Positions 14,614 to 22,347 of a DNA stretch of 31,319 nt are shown here, piece by piece. The stretch covers positions 1-31,319 of the forward strand of contig CAKSPR010000022.1 of the NCBI GenBank assembly GCA_934486455.1, written 5' to 3'. A program made the position numbers and the translations under genes. The number at the start of each line of letters is the position of its first letter. Position 1 is the stretch's first letter. The DNA comes from an uncultured Eubacteriales bacterium (GTDB taxonomy: Bacteria; Bacillota; Clostridia; Oscillospirales; Acutalibacteraceae). Below the pieces are notes generated by a model that had not been told where the DNA came from, made no database searches, and worked only from the letters and a program-made list of their open reading frames with translations.

Positions 14614-15284
14614 AGTTTGTCCTCCATTCTGTATCCTACTCCGCGAACGGTTTTTATACAGTCGCCCCATTTGCCGAGCTTGGTGCGCAGAGTGGCGATG
14701 TGCACATCGACCGTGCGGCTTTCTCCGATGAATTGTTCTCCCCATATTTTCGAAAGAAGCTGTTCGCGGGTGAAAACCAGCCCTTTATTTTCAAGAAACA
14801 ACTTTAAAAGGTTGAATTCCTTGAGAGTGAGGTCGATGGCTTTGTCTCCGGCTCTGACCGTGTGCTCGGCCGTGCTCAGGCATAAATCGCCGATGATAAG
14901 CTCGTCCTTTACCGCCTCGGGACGGCTGCGTCGGAGCAGTGCCTTAACCCTCGACACCATTTCCATCATGCCGAAGGGCTTTGCAAGATAGTCGTCTGCG
15001 CCCGAGTCGAGGCCGATGACCTTGTCGTATTCGGTGCCCTTGGCCGTGGCAATTATAACCGGCAGACGAGCCGTTGCGGCGTTTGACCGCAATTTTTTGA
15101 GTATAGAAAGGCCGTCCTCGCCGGGGAGCATTATGTCAAGAAGCACTATTTCGGGAAGATTTTCCGAAAGAGCCGAGAAAAACTCCCTGCCGTCGGCAAA
15201 GCCTTCGGCGTCAAATCCCGAAGCCTTGAGGGCATATATCATCAGATCGCGAATTCCGGAATCGTCTTCGACACAATATACCAT
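14610..15284 (-). CDS. phoB: Response regulator, OmpR/PhoB family
   Basis: The 224-residue DNA-binding regulator has a receiver domain with the acidic pocket EDD (residues 6-8). The phospho-acceptor is Asp50 in VLLDIMLPGEDG, and the conserved lysine is Lys102 in LAKPFG. The C-terminal winged helix starts with DLTLKEFNLLKLFL and contains RTVDVHIATLRTKLG and TVRGVGYRM. It is the first gene of the pair and is co-translated with the kinase through an ATGA overlap. The ATG at 15284 has AAGGAAG eight bases upstream; the longer frame adds 38 residues that precede the receiver fold. Which signal it serves is inferred, but the repeat at 15352-15370 fits a Pho regulator acting on its own promoter. Confidence 0.92.
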   Translation of the reverse strand: MVYCVEDDSGIRDLMIYALKASGFDAEGFADGREFFSALSENLPEIVLLDIMLPGEDGLSILKKLRSNAATARLPVIIATAKGTEYDKVIGLDSGADDYLAKPFGMMEMVSRVKALLRRSRPEAVKDELIIGDLCLSTAEHTVRAGDKAIDLTLKEFNLLKLFLENKGLVFTREQLLSKIWGEQFIGESRTVDVHIATLRTKLGKWGDCIKTVRGVGYRMEDKL

Positions 15285-15311
15285 ACAAAATACTTCCTTT
15301 CTTTTTACATC

Positions 15312-15340
15312 TTTATAATAAAGCAAAAAGGTAAAATCAA
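15312..15340 (-). promoter_or_regulatory. Promoter of the two-component operon
   Basis: On the minus strand TTGATT (15335-15340) and TATAAA (15312-15317) are spaced by 17 bp. A T-rich spacer and a direct repeat just upstream suggest control by an activator. Confidence 0.6.
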
Positions 15341-15351
15341 ATAGCTTTACA

Positions 15352-15370
15352 ATGTAAAATCTATGTAAAA
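15352..15370 (-). promoter_or_regulatory. Pho-box-like direct repeat
   Basis: Read on the minus strand, TTTTACAT occurs twice (15363-15370 and 15352-15359) at an 11-bp repeat distance. A third half-site TTTTAC lies at 15331-15336 inside the -35 region. PhoB/PhoP regulators of the OmpR family bind direct TTNACA-like repeats spaced 11 bp, so this fits positive autoregulation from just upstream of the -35 box. Confidence 0.5.
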
Positions 15371-15544
15371 GAGCGGCTTTGCCGACACAATTTATCAAAA
15401 AAACAAAAACCCGTTACAAAGGGAAAATCGGGAGAAAGCAGCAAGCTTCGGTCAAGGCTCCGGGACTTTACAATTTTATTTTAACATAAAAACACCGCGC
15501 GGAAAACAAAAAAATAAAAAAATGTTAAATTAGTGTCATAACCG

Positions 15545-15573
15545 TTGAAATGAGAACATGAAAATGTTAAAAT
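15545..15573 (+). promoter_or_regulatory. Promoter of the solute-binding protein gene
   Basis: TTGAAA at 15545-15550 and TAAAAT at 15568-15573 have 17-bp spacing. It diverges from the two-component operon, about 200 bp from that operon's -35 box. Confidence 0.6.
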
Positions 15574-15585
15574 CAAATAAAACAA

Positions 15586-15610
15586 ATGCTGTCCGTGGTC
15601 GGCGCAGCAT
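15586..15610 (+). promoter_or_regulatory. Hairpin in the 5' leader
   Basis: ATGCTG at 15586-15591 pairs with CAGCAT at 15605-15610, with an inner CCG/CGG. It lies between the promoter and the start at 15647. CCCCTTTTT follows six bases after the stem, so it might attenuate transcription. Confidence 0.35.
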
Positions 15611-15646
15611 AACGCCCCTTTTTAAAAAAATCCGAAGAGGTGCAAC

Positions 15647-17200
15647 ATGAAAAAGCTTTTGTGCGTCCTTGCGGCGCTTTCGATAATACTGACCCTTTCA
15701 TCCTGTAAGGAGGACGGCTCCAAAGTCATAACCTACGAGACCGAGGTGCTGCCCGATTCGGTCGATCCGCTCATCGCTTCAAACGATACCGAGCTGACAA
15801 TTCTTTATAATATTTTCGAACCGCTTCTTATTCTCGAAAACGACGGAAGCTTCAGCTGCGGCGCGGCCGAAAGCTACAGCCTTTCTCAGGACGGTCTTAC
15901 GGTTTCCTTCACTCTGAGAAAGGACGCCAAATGGTCGGACGGCGAGGCCGTTAAGGGGGCGGATTTTGCCTTCAACCTTAAACGGGCGGTGGATCCATCC
16001 ACCCGCTTTGCCGGAAGCGCCGCCCTTTCGAGCATTAAAAACGCAAAGGCAATATCGGCGGCAGAGCAGTCGCCCGAGGCTCTCGGAATCTCCTATGACG
16101 ACGGCAGCCTGACCGTTTATCTCGAGCGGGAGGACAGCGAAATTCTCTATGCCTTTGCGGGACCTGCAGGTATGCCCTGCAGGGAAGACGGCTTTGATGC
16201 GGCGGGCGGAAAATATTGCATGACCAAGGACACCACAATATCAAACGGGCCCTTTGCCCTTTCCCGTTGGGTTAAATCTCAGGGAGAGGAAACGGCTAAA
16301 TTTATAAAAAACAAATATTACTCAGGCCCGAGAAAAACAGATCTCGGGGGAGTGTACATCCCTCTTAAAAAGGCCGACGGCAGGCTCGACCGCCTCAAAA
16401 ACGGAAATATAGATTGCGGAACGGTTTCTTCGTCGGATGTTTCTTCGGTAGGCAAAAAAAATCAGCTCTTGTCCGATTATTGCTCAAGCGTTGTAATGGC
16501 CTTCAGCTCGGCCGAGGGCACTGCCTTTGCCGACGAGACGGTGAGAAAGGCTCTTTACCTTGCCGCCGACCGCAGCAGCATCCAAAACGCACTGCCGGAA
16601 TTTTTTGAAAAGGCGGGGGACATTGTATCTCCGGATTCGGTGTGCTGCGGGAAGCTTTGGCGAAAGGATACCCAGCTGACCCTGCCCGAAAACACCGACG
16701 GGCAGTTTTCCGATGTGTTTTCTTCGGCCAAAACAAAGCTGTCGGAGAAAAAGGTGACAGCCCTTTCGATCGCTTACGAGACCGACGAACAAAAATCGGT
16801 CATAAACTATACGGCGCAAAATTGGCAAAAGTATTTCGGCGTAAAGGTAGACACCGTTAAATCCACCCGTGCTCAAATTATAAAGGGAATAAAGGACGGC
16901 AGCTTTGCGGCGGGATTGTTATCCTTTGAAATCGACGGCAATTCTGCCTATTCCACCCTTTTAAAGCTGTGCGCCGACAACGGCGGCATTATAACCGATG
17001 AGGGATATATGCAGGCCGTCTATTCTTCCCAAAAGACCCTTGAAAGCCTTGAAGCGGCCGAAAGCTCTCTTGTGGAAAAGAGCCTTGTTCTTCCCATGTA
17101 TTACGGAAAAAAATATTATGTTTTTTCTTCCGATGTGTCGGGGCAAAGCCTTTTCCCCTATTCGGGAACGGTGGATTTCACAAAGGCCGCGCTTTCGTAA
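15647..17200 (+). CDS. Peptide-type ABC solute-binding lipoprotein (SBP_bac_5)
   Basis: The 517-residue protein has a lipoprotein signal with LSSC (Cys20). It follows the OppA/DppA pattern: VLPDSVDPLIASNDTE near the start, NIFEPLL, LTVSFTLRKDAKWSDGEAV with the conserved WSDG, and ADFAFNLKRAVDP. Later come NGPFALSRW and the two-lobe C-terminal half with VRKALYLAADRSSI. It should bind oligopeptides or a similar substrate on the outer face of the membrane. No opp permease or ATPase genes are adjacent, so it either serves a transporter encoded elsewhere or acts as a sensor or chaperone. GAGGTG (15637-15642) lies only four bases ahead of the ATG. It ends before a shared terminator. Confidence 0.88.
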   Translation: MKKLLCVLAALSIILTLSSCKEDGSKVITYETEVLPDSVDPLIASNDTELTILYNIFEPLLILENDGSFSCGAAESYSLSQDGLTVSFTLRKDAKWSDGEAVKGADFAFNLKRAVDPSTRFAGSAALSSIKNAKAISAAEQSPEALGISYDDGSLTVYLEREDSEILYAFAGPAGMPCREDGFDAAGGKYCMTKDTTISNGPFALSRWVKSQGEETAKFIKNKYYSGPRKTDLGGVYIPLKKADGRLDRLKNGNIDCGTVSSSDVSSVGKKNQLLSDYCSSVVMAFSSAEGTAFADETVRKALYLAADRSSIQNALPEFFEKAGDIVSPDSVCCGKLWRKDTQLTLPENTDGQFSDVFSSAKTKLSEKKVTALSIAYETDEQKSVINYTAQNWQKYFGVKVDTVKSTRAQIIKGIKDGSFAAGLLSFEIDGNSAYSTLLKLCADNGGIITDEGYMQAVYSSQKTLESLEAAESSLVEKSLVLPMYYGKKYYVFSSDVSGQSLFPYSGTVDFTKAALS

Positions 17201-17326
17201 GTGCAAAAACGCTTTTCGCCAATTGATATTTCGGGCAGCGCGGGCAAACAGGGCTTGGCACGCCGCTTATGCTTTTCAATTCCCGACCGCCGTCGCCAAT
17301 CAACAAAAAAACAGGCAAAGCAAAAG

Positions 17327-17355
17327 CCCGCCGCCCGATTTTTTCGGGCGGCGGG
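17327..17355. terminator. Bidirectional GC-rich terminator
   Basis: CCCGCCGCCCGA at 17327-17338 pairs with TCGGGCGGCGGG at 17344-17355 around TTTTT. TCGGTTTGTTT follows on the right; on the minus strand CTTTTGCTTTG follows. It separates the convergent solute-binding and rhamnosidase genes. The rest of 17201-17509 has no credible gene; a tight CCTGCCG/CGGCAGG palindrome occurs near 17482-17496. Confidence 0.8.
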
Positions 17356-17509
17356 TCGGTTTGTTTCAGGCTGTGCCGATTCTGCCTACGGGATTTTCCG
17401 TGCGGCCGCTTTTGATACGGCAGGGACGCCTTGCCGCAGCGGAACATAGGCTTGTAAGCTTACCGTACTTTGCCGGTTGGCTGCCTGCCGTCGGCAGGGT
17501 CGGGCTGCA

Positions 17510-19672
17510 TTATCCTTCGAACATATATCTGTGCTCACCCGGCTTTAATGTTTCCTTATAATCGTCTTTAAGTTTAAGTGTCATCTGCCGATCGGTAACG
17601 ATTTTAAGTATTATCTTTCCGTGTTGACGGCTCCATTTAACCGATATTCCGCCTATCGCGGCGTTTACAAAATCGGTCTCCTTGGCAAAATAGGGGGAAA
17701 TTTCCCGTTCGGGGATTTTAATTCCGCCAAGCTGTCGGTAAAACCAGCCCGACACAAATCCCCAAAAATGGTGGTTATACGATGCGGTGGGTCTTATCTC
17801 GCTTAAAAACCATTCGGGAAGGGTAGAAACATCTCCCGCCGCGTAGTTGGCGTAGGAGGGAAAATCGGGATTTAAGATGACCTTTAGGGCAAGGTCGCTT
17901 CGACCGTATTTCGAAAGGGTTTCGTAAAGCACCCGACCTCCCAGCACGCCGGTGTCGAAATGCCAGTCTTTTTGCCGTAAAAGCTCAACAAGTCTTTGGA
18001 AGGCGGACGGCTCTTCGTCCTTTTCAAAGCAGCCGTAATAAAGCCCCATGGCCTGGGAGGTCTGGCAGTTGCCCTTTACGGTATCGCCGTCTATAAGGTG
18101 CTTTCTTATGCTGTTTCTCATGTCGGTGGCGAAGGTCTGGGCAAATTTGAGATCGCCTTTTTTGGTTTTTCGGAAAATGACCACCGCCTTTTTGGCGATT
18201 TCCATGGCAATCATACTGTCGGTAACATCAAGGGGAGCATCAAAATCGTCCTCCTTTGCACGGTCGGGCGGGCACCAGTCTCCGAGACCTATGGCAAGAA
18301 GTCCTCGCTCGTCCTTGCGGGAGTTGAGATATTCAAGATATTTTGTGATGAAGGGAACGGCATCCTCGGCAGCGGCGGTTTCCCCCGAGTAGGTCATGAT
18401 GTAGTAGGGAACGAGGGTCAGCGCCTGATCCCATGCGGGGCCGTTGCCCCAATCAAAACCCCAGCCTCCTGTCGGAACAATGCCGGGAAGGCGGCCGTCC
18501 TCCTTTTGGGCAAGGCAAAGACCGCGAAGCCAGAATTTAAGGCTCTTTTCGGCTTCATAGTTTATAAGAAGCTGCTCGGCCGAAAGGCATATGTCGGCCG
18601 TCCAGCCGTTTTTCTCACGGTGGGGACAGTCGGTGGGGAAATAATGAAAGTTTGAAATATCGGAATGCTCGCAAAGCTCCTCTATTCTGTTTATCTCGGG
18701 GTTGGAGCATTCAAATGTGCCCCGCCTCTTAATGTCGGAATGAACGGTGACAAAGGTGAGAAGCTCGGGAGTGGCCTGCTGCTCGGTTATGCCGCTTACA
18801 AGCACATACCTAAAGCCGTGGTAGGTGAAGGTGGGGGTGTAGGTCTCTATTCCGCCGCCCTTGCAGATGTAGCGGTCGGTCTGGCGGTAATCCTCGGGCT
18901 GGAAATGGGCGGCCTTGTCGCAGAACTGCCCGTTTATAAGAAGCTCCCCGTGGCGGAGGGTGACCTCCTGACCCGCCTCGCCGTTGATTTTAAGGCGACA
19001 TATTCCCGAGTCGTTTATCCCGAAATCGTAAAGGTATCCCTGCTCGGTCTTTGTTACCGAAACGGGGGAAATACGGTCGAACTCCCTGATGGGCTCGGCC
19101 GTGCAGTATCTTCTCAGCCCTTTGGGCGCCTCGGCCTTTTCGGGTACCTTCCAATCGCTGTCGTTAAAGCCGGGGAGGGTCCAGCCTTCGATCTCCCGTC
19201 TTGCGTCGTAAATTTCACCGCAGCGGTAATCGTCGAAAAGAATGGGGGAGTCGGCGGTTTTAAATTTGTCATCGGCTTCAAATCTCACCTCGTCTGAGGA
19301 AAAATGAATGGCAAACTTGGGAGCGCTGCGAAACTGCGCCTTGTCGAAATCCCATGTTTTTCCGCCGGGATTGTTTATAAGACCGTTGCCCAGAAGTATG
19401 CCCACAACATTTTCTCCCGAGCGAATATGGTCGGTCAGGTCATATTTATCATAGTAAACCACATCGTCGGGGTTGGAAATGTAGGGGGCAAGCCTTCCCT
19501 TGGTTATTTTTTCACCGTTTATGTAAAGCTCGTAAAAACCCAGTCCGCAGACGGTTATTTCGGCGCTCTGGCGGCGGGTAAGGGTAAACCTTCTGCGAAA
19601 AAACGGGGCGGGAATGTGTTTTTCAAATCGGTTTTTCTCTTTTGATGCACAAATAAAAAGGTTTGAAAGCAT
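17510..19672 (-). CDS. GH78 alpha-L-rhamnosidase, cytoplasmic
   Basis: The 720-residue enzyme should hydrolyse alpha-L-rhamnosides from pectin (rhamnogalacturonan) fragments or plant glycosides. Its N-terminal beta domains contain GLGFYELYINGEKI, LAPYISNP and WDFDKAQFR. A concanavalin-like part with YLYDFGINDSGICRL and YHGFRYV follows. The (alpha/alpha)6 barrel carries the family's acidic motif TDCPHREKNGWTAD, with Asp348, Glu353 and Asp360 as the catalytic or substrate-binding acids. It ends in a short beta-sandwich. No signal peptide is present, so it acts on imported oligosaccharides. The ATG at 19672 has GAGGTG six bases upstream; the longer frame (from 19759) lies over the promoter. It is transcribed alone and divergently from rsmA. 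Confidence 0.9.
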   Translation of the reverse strand: MLSNLFICASKEKNRFEKHIPAPFFRRRFTLTRRQSAEITVCGLGFYELYINGEKITKGRLAPYISNPDDVVYYDKYDLTDHIRSGENVVGILLGNGLINNPGGKTWDFDKAQFRSAPKFAIHFSSDEVRFEADDKFKTADSPILFDDYRCGEIYDARREIEGWTLPGFNDSDWKVPEKAEAPKGLRRYCTAEPIREFDRISPVSVTKTEQGYLYDFGINDSGICRLKINGEAGQEVTLRHGELLINGQFCDKAAHFQPEDYRQTDRYICKGGGIETYTPTFTYHGFRYVLVSGITEQQATPELLTFVTVHSDIKRRGTFECSNPEINRIEELCEHSDISNFHYFPTDCPHREKNGWTADICLSAEQLLINYEAEKSLKFWLRGLCLAQKEDGRLPGIVPTGGWGFDWGNGPAWDQALTLVPYYIMTYSGETAAAEDAVPFITKYLEYLNSRKDERGLLAIGLGDWCPPDRAKEDDFDAPLDVTDSMIAMEIAKKAVVIFRKTKKGDLKFAQTFATDMRNSIRKHLIDGDTVKGNCQTSQAMGLYYGCFEKDEEPSAFQRLVELLRQKDWHFDTGVLGGRVLYETLSKYGRSDLALKVILNPDFPSYANYAAGDVSTLPEWFLSEIRPTASYNHHFWGFVSGWFYRQLGGIKIPEREISPYFAKETDFVNAAIGGISVKWSRQHGKIILKIVTDRQMTLKLKDDYKETLKPGEHRYMFEG

Positions 19673-19691
19673 TTTTGTCACCTCAAAGTAT

Positions 19692-19720
19692 ATTTTACTA
19701 CAAATTCTTCCCGAAAACAA
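19692..19720 (-). promoter_or_regulatory. Possible promoter of the rhamnosidase gene
   Basis: On the minus strand TTGTTT (19715-19720) and TAAAAT (19692-19697) are spaced by 17 bp. The predicted start site lies almost on the ribosome binding site, so the leader would be very short. Confidence 0.35.
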
Positions 19721-19795
19721 CGGTTTATTTGCAAATATCTTTTTTGTTTTACATTTCATTGATGTGATTTATTTGGTGCAACGGCTCTCTTATAC

Positions 19796-19824
19796 TTGTA
19801 AAAAAAATTTTTGTGTGATAAAAT
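19796..19824 (+). promoter_or_regulatory. Promoter of rsmA
   Basis: TTGTAA at 19796-19801 and TAAAAT at 19819-19824 have 17-bp spacing. The GTG start at 19846 follows a leader of roughly 15 bases that contains the AGGAG site. Confidence 0.5.
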
Positions 19825-19845
19825 ATCGGCGACAGGAGTGATACT

Positions 19846-20706
19846 GTGGAGCTTACAAATTTGGCCGACATAAAAAAACTGCTTTTAAAAAACGGCATCG
19901 TGCTGACAAAGGCGCGGGGTCAGAATTTTATAATAAATCCGTCGGTTTGTCCCCGTATGGCCGGGGAATGCGGAGCGGGAAAGAGCGACGGAGTGCTTGA
20001 AATAGGCCCCGGTATCGGGGTGCTTACCGCCGAGCTTGCAAGGGTGGCCGGCAAGGTGGTGTCCATCGAGCTTGACAGCGGACTTGTGCCCATTCTTTCC
20101 GAAACGCTAAGCAATTTTGACAATGTTAAGATAATAGAGGGCGATGCTTTAAAGCTTAACCTTAAAGAAATTATCGAGCGGGAATTTTCGGAGAGAAGGG
20201 TTTTTGTCTGTGCAAACATTCCCTATAATATTTCTTCAAAGCTTGTCATGAGGCTGCTTGAAAGCGATCTTAACATAGAGGCCGTAACCGTTATGGTACA
20301 AAAGGAATTTGCCGACCGTATCTGTGCGAGGGTGGGCAGCCGTCAAAGCGGCGCCATAACCGTCGGGGCGGCCTTCTACGCAAGCTGTACCGAGCTTTTC
20401 GGCGTTTCGGCCGGAAGCTTTTTCCCTCCCCCGAAGGTTGACAGCACGGTCATGAAGCTTGTACCGTACAAGCAGCCTCCGGTTGAGGTTAAAGACCGTG
20501 ATTTCTTTATGAAAACGGTCAACGCCGGTTTTTGCCAGCGAAGAAAGACACTTCAGAACTCCCTCGGCTCGGGACTTTCGGTAAGCAAGGCGGCAGTGGA
20601 AAACGCCCTTCGCGAAATGGGCAAAAACCCGCTGGCAAGAATAGAAGAGCTTGACCTTTTTGAGCTTGCCGAGCTTTCAAACAAACTTTTCGAGGAGAAA
20701 AAATGA
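19846..20706 (+). CDS. rsmA: 16S rRNA dimethyladenosine transferase RsmA (KsgA)
   Basis: RsmA dimethylates two adjacent adenines in the 3' terminal helix of 16S rRNA during late 30S assembly, using S-adenosylmethionine. The 286-residue protein has the family's entry motif KARGQNFI (usually GQNFL), the SAM-binding EIGPGIGVLT, and acidic IELD at the end of strand 2. The catalytic motif is NIPYNISS, followed by FFPPPKVDS. The C-terminal domain contains NAGFCQRRKTLQNSL. The start is GTG, with AGGAG (19834-19838) seven bases upstream. The stop overlaps the next start by four bases. Confidence 0.95.
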   Translation: MELTNLADIKKLLLKNGIVLTKARGQNFIINPSVCPRMAGECGAGKSDGVLEIGPGIGVLTAELARVAGKVVSIELDSGLVPILSETLSNFDNVKIIEGDALKLNLKEIIEREFSERRVFVCANIPYNISSKLVMRLLESDLNIEAVTVMVQKEFADRICARVGSRQSGAITVGAAFYASCTELFGVSAGSFFPPPKVDSTVMKLVPYKQPPVEVKDRDFFMKTVNAGFCQRRKTLQNSLGSGLSVSKAAVENALREMGKNPLARIEELDLFELAELSNKLFEEKK

Positions 20707-21464
20707 AAAAGAAAAGCTTTAAAAACCGATATCTGCTGCTTGACGAAATACGAGGCTTTGCGGTAATCTGCATGGTGTTTTTCCATGCTTTTTACGCCTG
20801 CTTTGATGTTTTCGGCCTTGCTTTTGCGGGCAAGCTCATAACCTTTTTCTCTCCGGCCGAGCCCTTTTTTGCGGCGGGATTTGTGTTTATATCGGGCATG
20901 TGCGGAATGTTTTCAAAAAACCCGTGGAAACGGACGGTCATTCTTATGGGGGTGGCCTGCGGGCTTTCGGCCGTGACATTTTTCATTTCCAAAAACTTTG
21001 ATTTCGACTGCTTCGTGGTTTTCGGAATAATTCATCTGCTGGCCGTCAGCTGGCTGATGCTTTCGGCGTTGAAGCCGCTGCTTTTAAAGATTTTGCCCGT
21101 TTTCGGATTGGTTCTCAATGCGGTTTTGGCCGCCGCGCTCTTTAATGTCGAACACGGATATATCGGTTTTGCGGGGCTTAAATATGCCCTGCCGCAGTCG
21201 CTTTATTCGGGAAATTTTCTTTGGATACTGGGTTTTCCGAGCAAATCCTTCGCGTCGGCCGATTATTTTCCGCTTTTGCCCTGGGTGTTCATATTTTTTG
21301 CGGGATTTTTCTTTTGCAGAATGTTTAAAAACGGGCTGCCCGAATTTTTCAAAAAGGACCCTGTTCCGCCCCTTTCGTTTGTGGGCAGACACGCCCTTAT
21401 AATTTACATTGCCCACCAGCCGATAATTTGTCTTTTGGGCGAGATTATAAATGCAATTTTATAA
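20703..21464 (+). CDS. Membrane protein of the DUF1624/HGSNAT acyltransferase family
   Basis: The 253-residue protein has about seven hydrophobic segments. It opens with RYLLLDEIRGFAVICMVFFHAFY, a conserved pattern broken at DEIRG by the family's charged pair and ending in a conserved histidine. FVFISGMCG and FGIIHLLAVSW follow. The C-terminus has FVGRHALIIYIAHQPI. This pattern is that of the heparan-alpha-glucosaminide N-acetyltransferase-like family, whose members move acyl groups across the membrane or onto sugars. The natural substrate is unknown. It is translationally coupled to rsmA by an ATGA overlap, although no functional link is obvious. Confidence 0.8.
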   Translation: MKKKSFKNRYLLLDEIRGFAVICMVFFHAFYACFDVFGLAFAGKLITFFSPAEPFFAAGFVFISGMCGMFSKNPWKRTVILMGVACGLSAVTFFISKNFDFDCFVVFGIIHLLAVSWLMLSALKPLLLKILPVFGLVLNAVLAAALFNVEHGYIGFAGLKYALPQSLYSGNFLWILGFPSKSFASADYFPLLPWVFIFFAGFFFCRMFKNGLPEFFKKDPVPPLSFVGRHALIIYIAHQPIICLLGEIINAIL

Positions 21465-21471
21465 AAAACAG

Positions 21472-21500
21472 TTGCAAAATTTAATGAAATAAATTACAAT
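21472..21500 (+). promoter_or_regulatory. Promoter of the dCMP deaminase gene
   Basis: TTGCAA at 21472-21477 and TACAAT at 21495-21500 have 17-bp spacing and begin eight bases after the previous stop codon. Confidence 0.55.
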
Positions 21501-21523
21501 AGAGCAGAAGAGGAGAGATGTTT

Positions 21524-22012
21524 ATGCAAAGGACCGATAAAAATAACTATTATCTCGATATTGCCGAAACAGTTCTTGAAAGGGGCACATGCCTTCGCCG
21601 CAATTTCGGCGCCATAATCGTTAAAAACGACGAGATCGTCTCGACCGGATACTCCGGCGCGCCCAGAGGCAGAAAAAATTGCATTGATCTCGGTGTTTGT
21701 CTCAGAGAAAAAATGCAGATTCCCAGAGGGGAAAGATATGAGCTTTGCCGCTCGGTTCACGCCGAAGCAAACGCCATTATAAGTGCCGCCCGCGATAAAA
21801 TGATCGGCGCCACCATATACCTTGCCGGCCGAGAGGCCGAAACAGGGGAGCTTGTCAATAACATGAACTCCTGCTCTATGTGCAAAAGAATGATAATCAA
21901 TGCCGGTATCGACCGAGTGGTCATTCGCCGCACCCCCTCCGACTATGAAACGGTCATTGTGCGCGACTGGGTGTTTAATGACGATTCCCTTTCCGGCTCG
22001 TCGGGATATTGA
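21524..22012 (+). CDS. Deoxycytidylate (dCMP) deaminase family protein
   Basis: The 162-residue zinc enzyme should convert dCMP to dUMP for thymidylate synthesis. The zinc site is readable as HAEANAI (His and catalytic Glu) and CSMCKRMIINAGI (two Cys). The N-terminal part has RGTCLRRNFGAIIVKNDEI and STGYSGAPRG, as in ComEB-type dCMP deaminases. The usual proline before the first zinc cysteine is Ser here (NSCSMC). A longer insert between GYNG-like and HAE segments (CIDLGVCLREKMQIPRGE) matches the dCMP subfamily, distinguishing it from cytidine or guanine deaminases. The second ATG (21524) is preferred because the first (21518) is only two bases from AGGAG. It has its own promoter and terminator. 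Confidence 0.88.
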   Translation: MQRTDKNNYYLDIAETVLERGTCLRRNFGAIIVKNDEIVSTGYSGAPRGRKNCIDLGVCLREKMQIPRGERYELCRSVHAEANAIISAARDKMIGATIYLAGREAETGELVNNMNSCSMCKRMIINAGIDRVVIRRTPSDYETVIVRDWVFNDDSLSGSSGY

Positions 22013-22129
22013 TTTTTTCACATTATCCATTGATGCGGTTTTTTAACGCCGACTTTCCGACAGCGGCTTAACGGCAAATGGAGCGTCTTTCTTGCCGAGG
22101 CCGAAGTAAAACACAATAAACCCTTTTAA

Positions 22130-22166
22130 CGAACAGGTTGATATTTTGATCGACCTGTTCGTTTTT
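22130..22166 (+). terminator. Terminator after the dCMP deaminase gene
   Basis: CGAACAGGTTGAT at 22130-22142 pairs with ATCGACCTGTTCG at 22149-22161 (one T-G wobble) around a six-base loop. TTTTT follows at 22162-22166. The remaining 22013-22347 stretch holds only this and the next promoter. Confidence 0.9.
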
Positions 22167-22282
22167 GCTTGTATTATTTGAGTTTAATTGTACTTATATT
22201 TACAAATCGGCAAATTGACGGCCGATGTCGCTTTCGAAAAGCAGTTTTTTTGTTTTAGCTCTTAAAAATCTACAAAAAAGCG

Positions 22283-22311
22283 TTGCAATATCAAAAAAAA
22301 CAAGCTATAAT
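22283..22311 (+). promoter_or_regulatory. Promoter of the GH36 gene
   Basis: TTGCAA at 22283-22288 and TATAAT at 22306-22311 are spaced by 17 bp. It lies downstream of the earliest in-frame ATG (22225), which fixes the real start at 22348. Confidence 0.75.
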
Positions 22312-22347
22312 GCGGGTATGAGGCAATTTTATATTTGGAGGATCGAT

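Noticed and set aside
17996..19297. Two long plus-strand frames (219 and 210 codons) opposite the GH78 gene
   Set aside because: They are antisense to clear catalytic motifs of the rhamnosidase and lack ribosome binding sites and promoters.
22225..22347. N-terminal extension of the GH36 gene from the first in-frame ATG
   Set aside because: A strong promoter lies at 22283-22311, inside the extension, and the signal peptide begins at 22348 after a good binding site.
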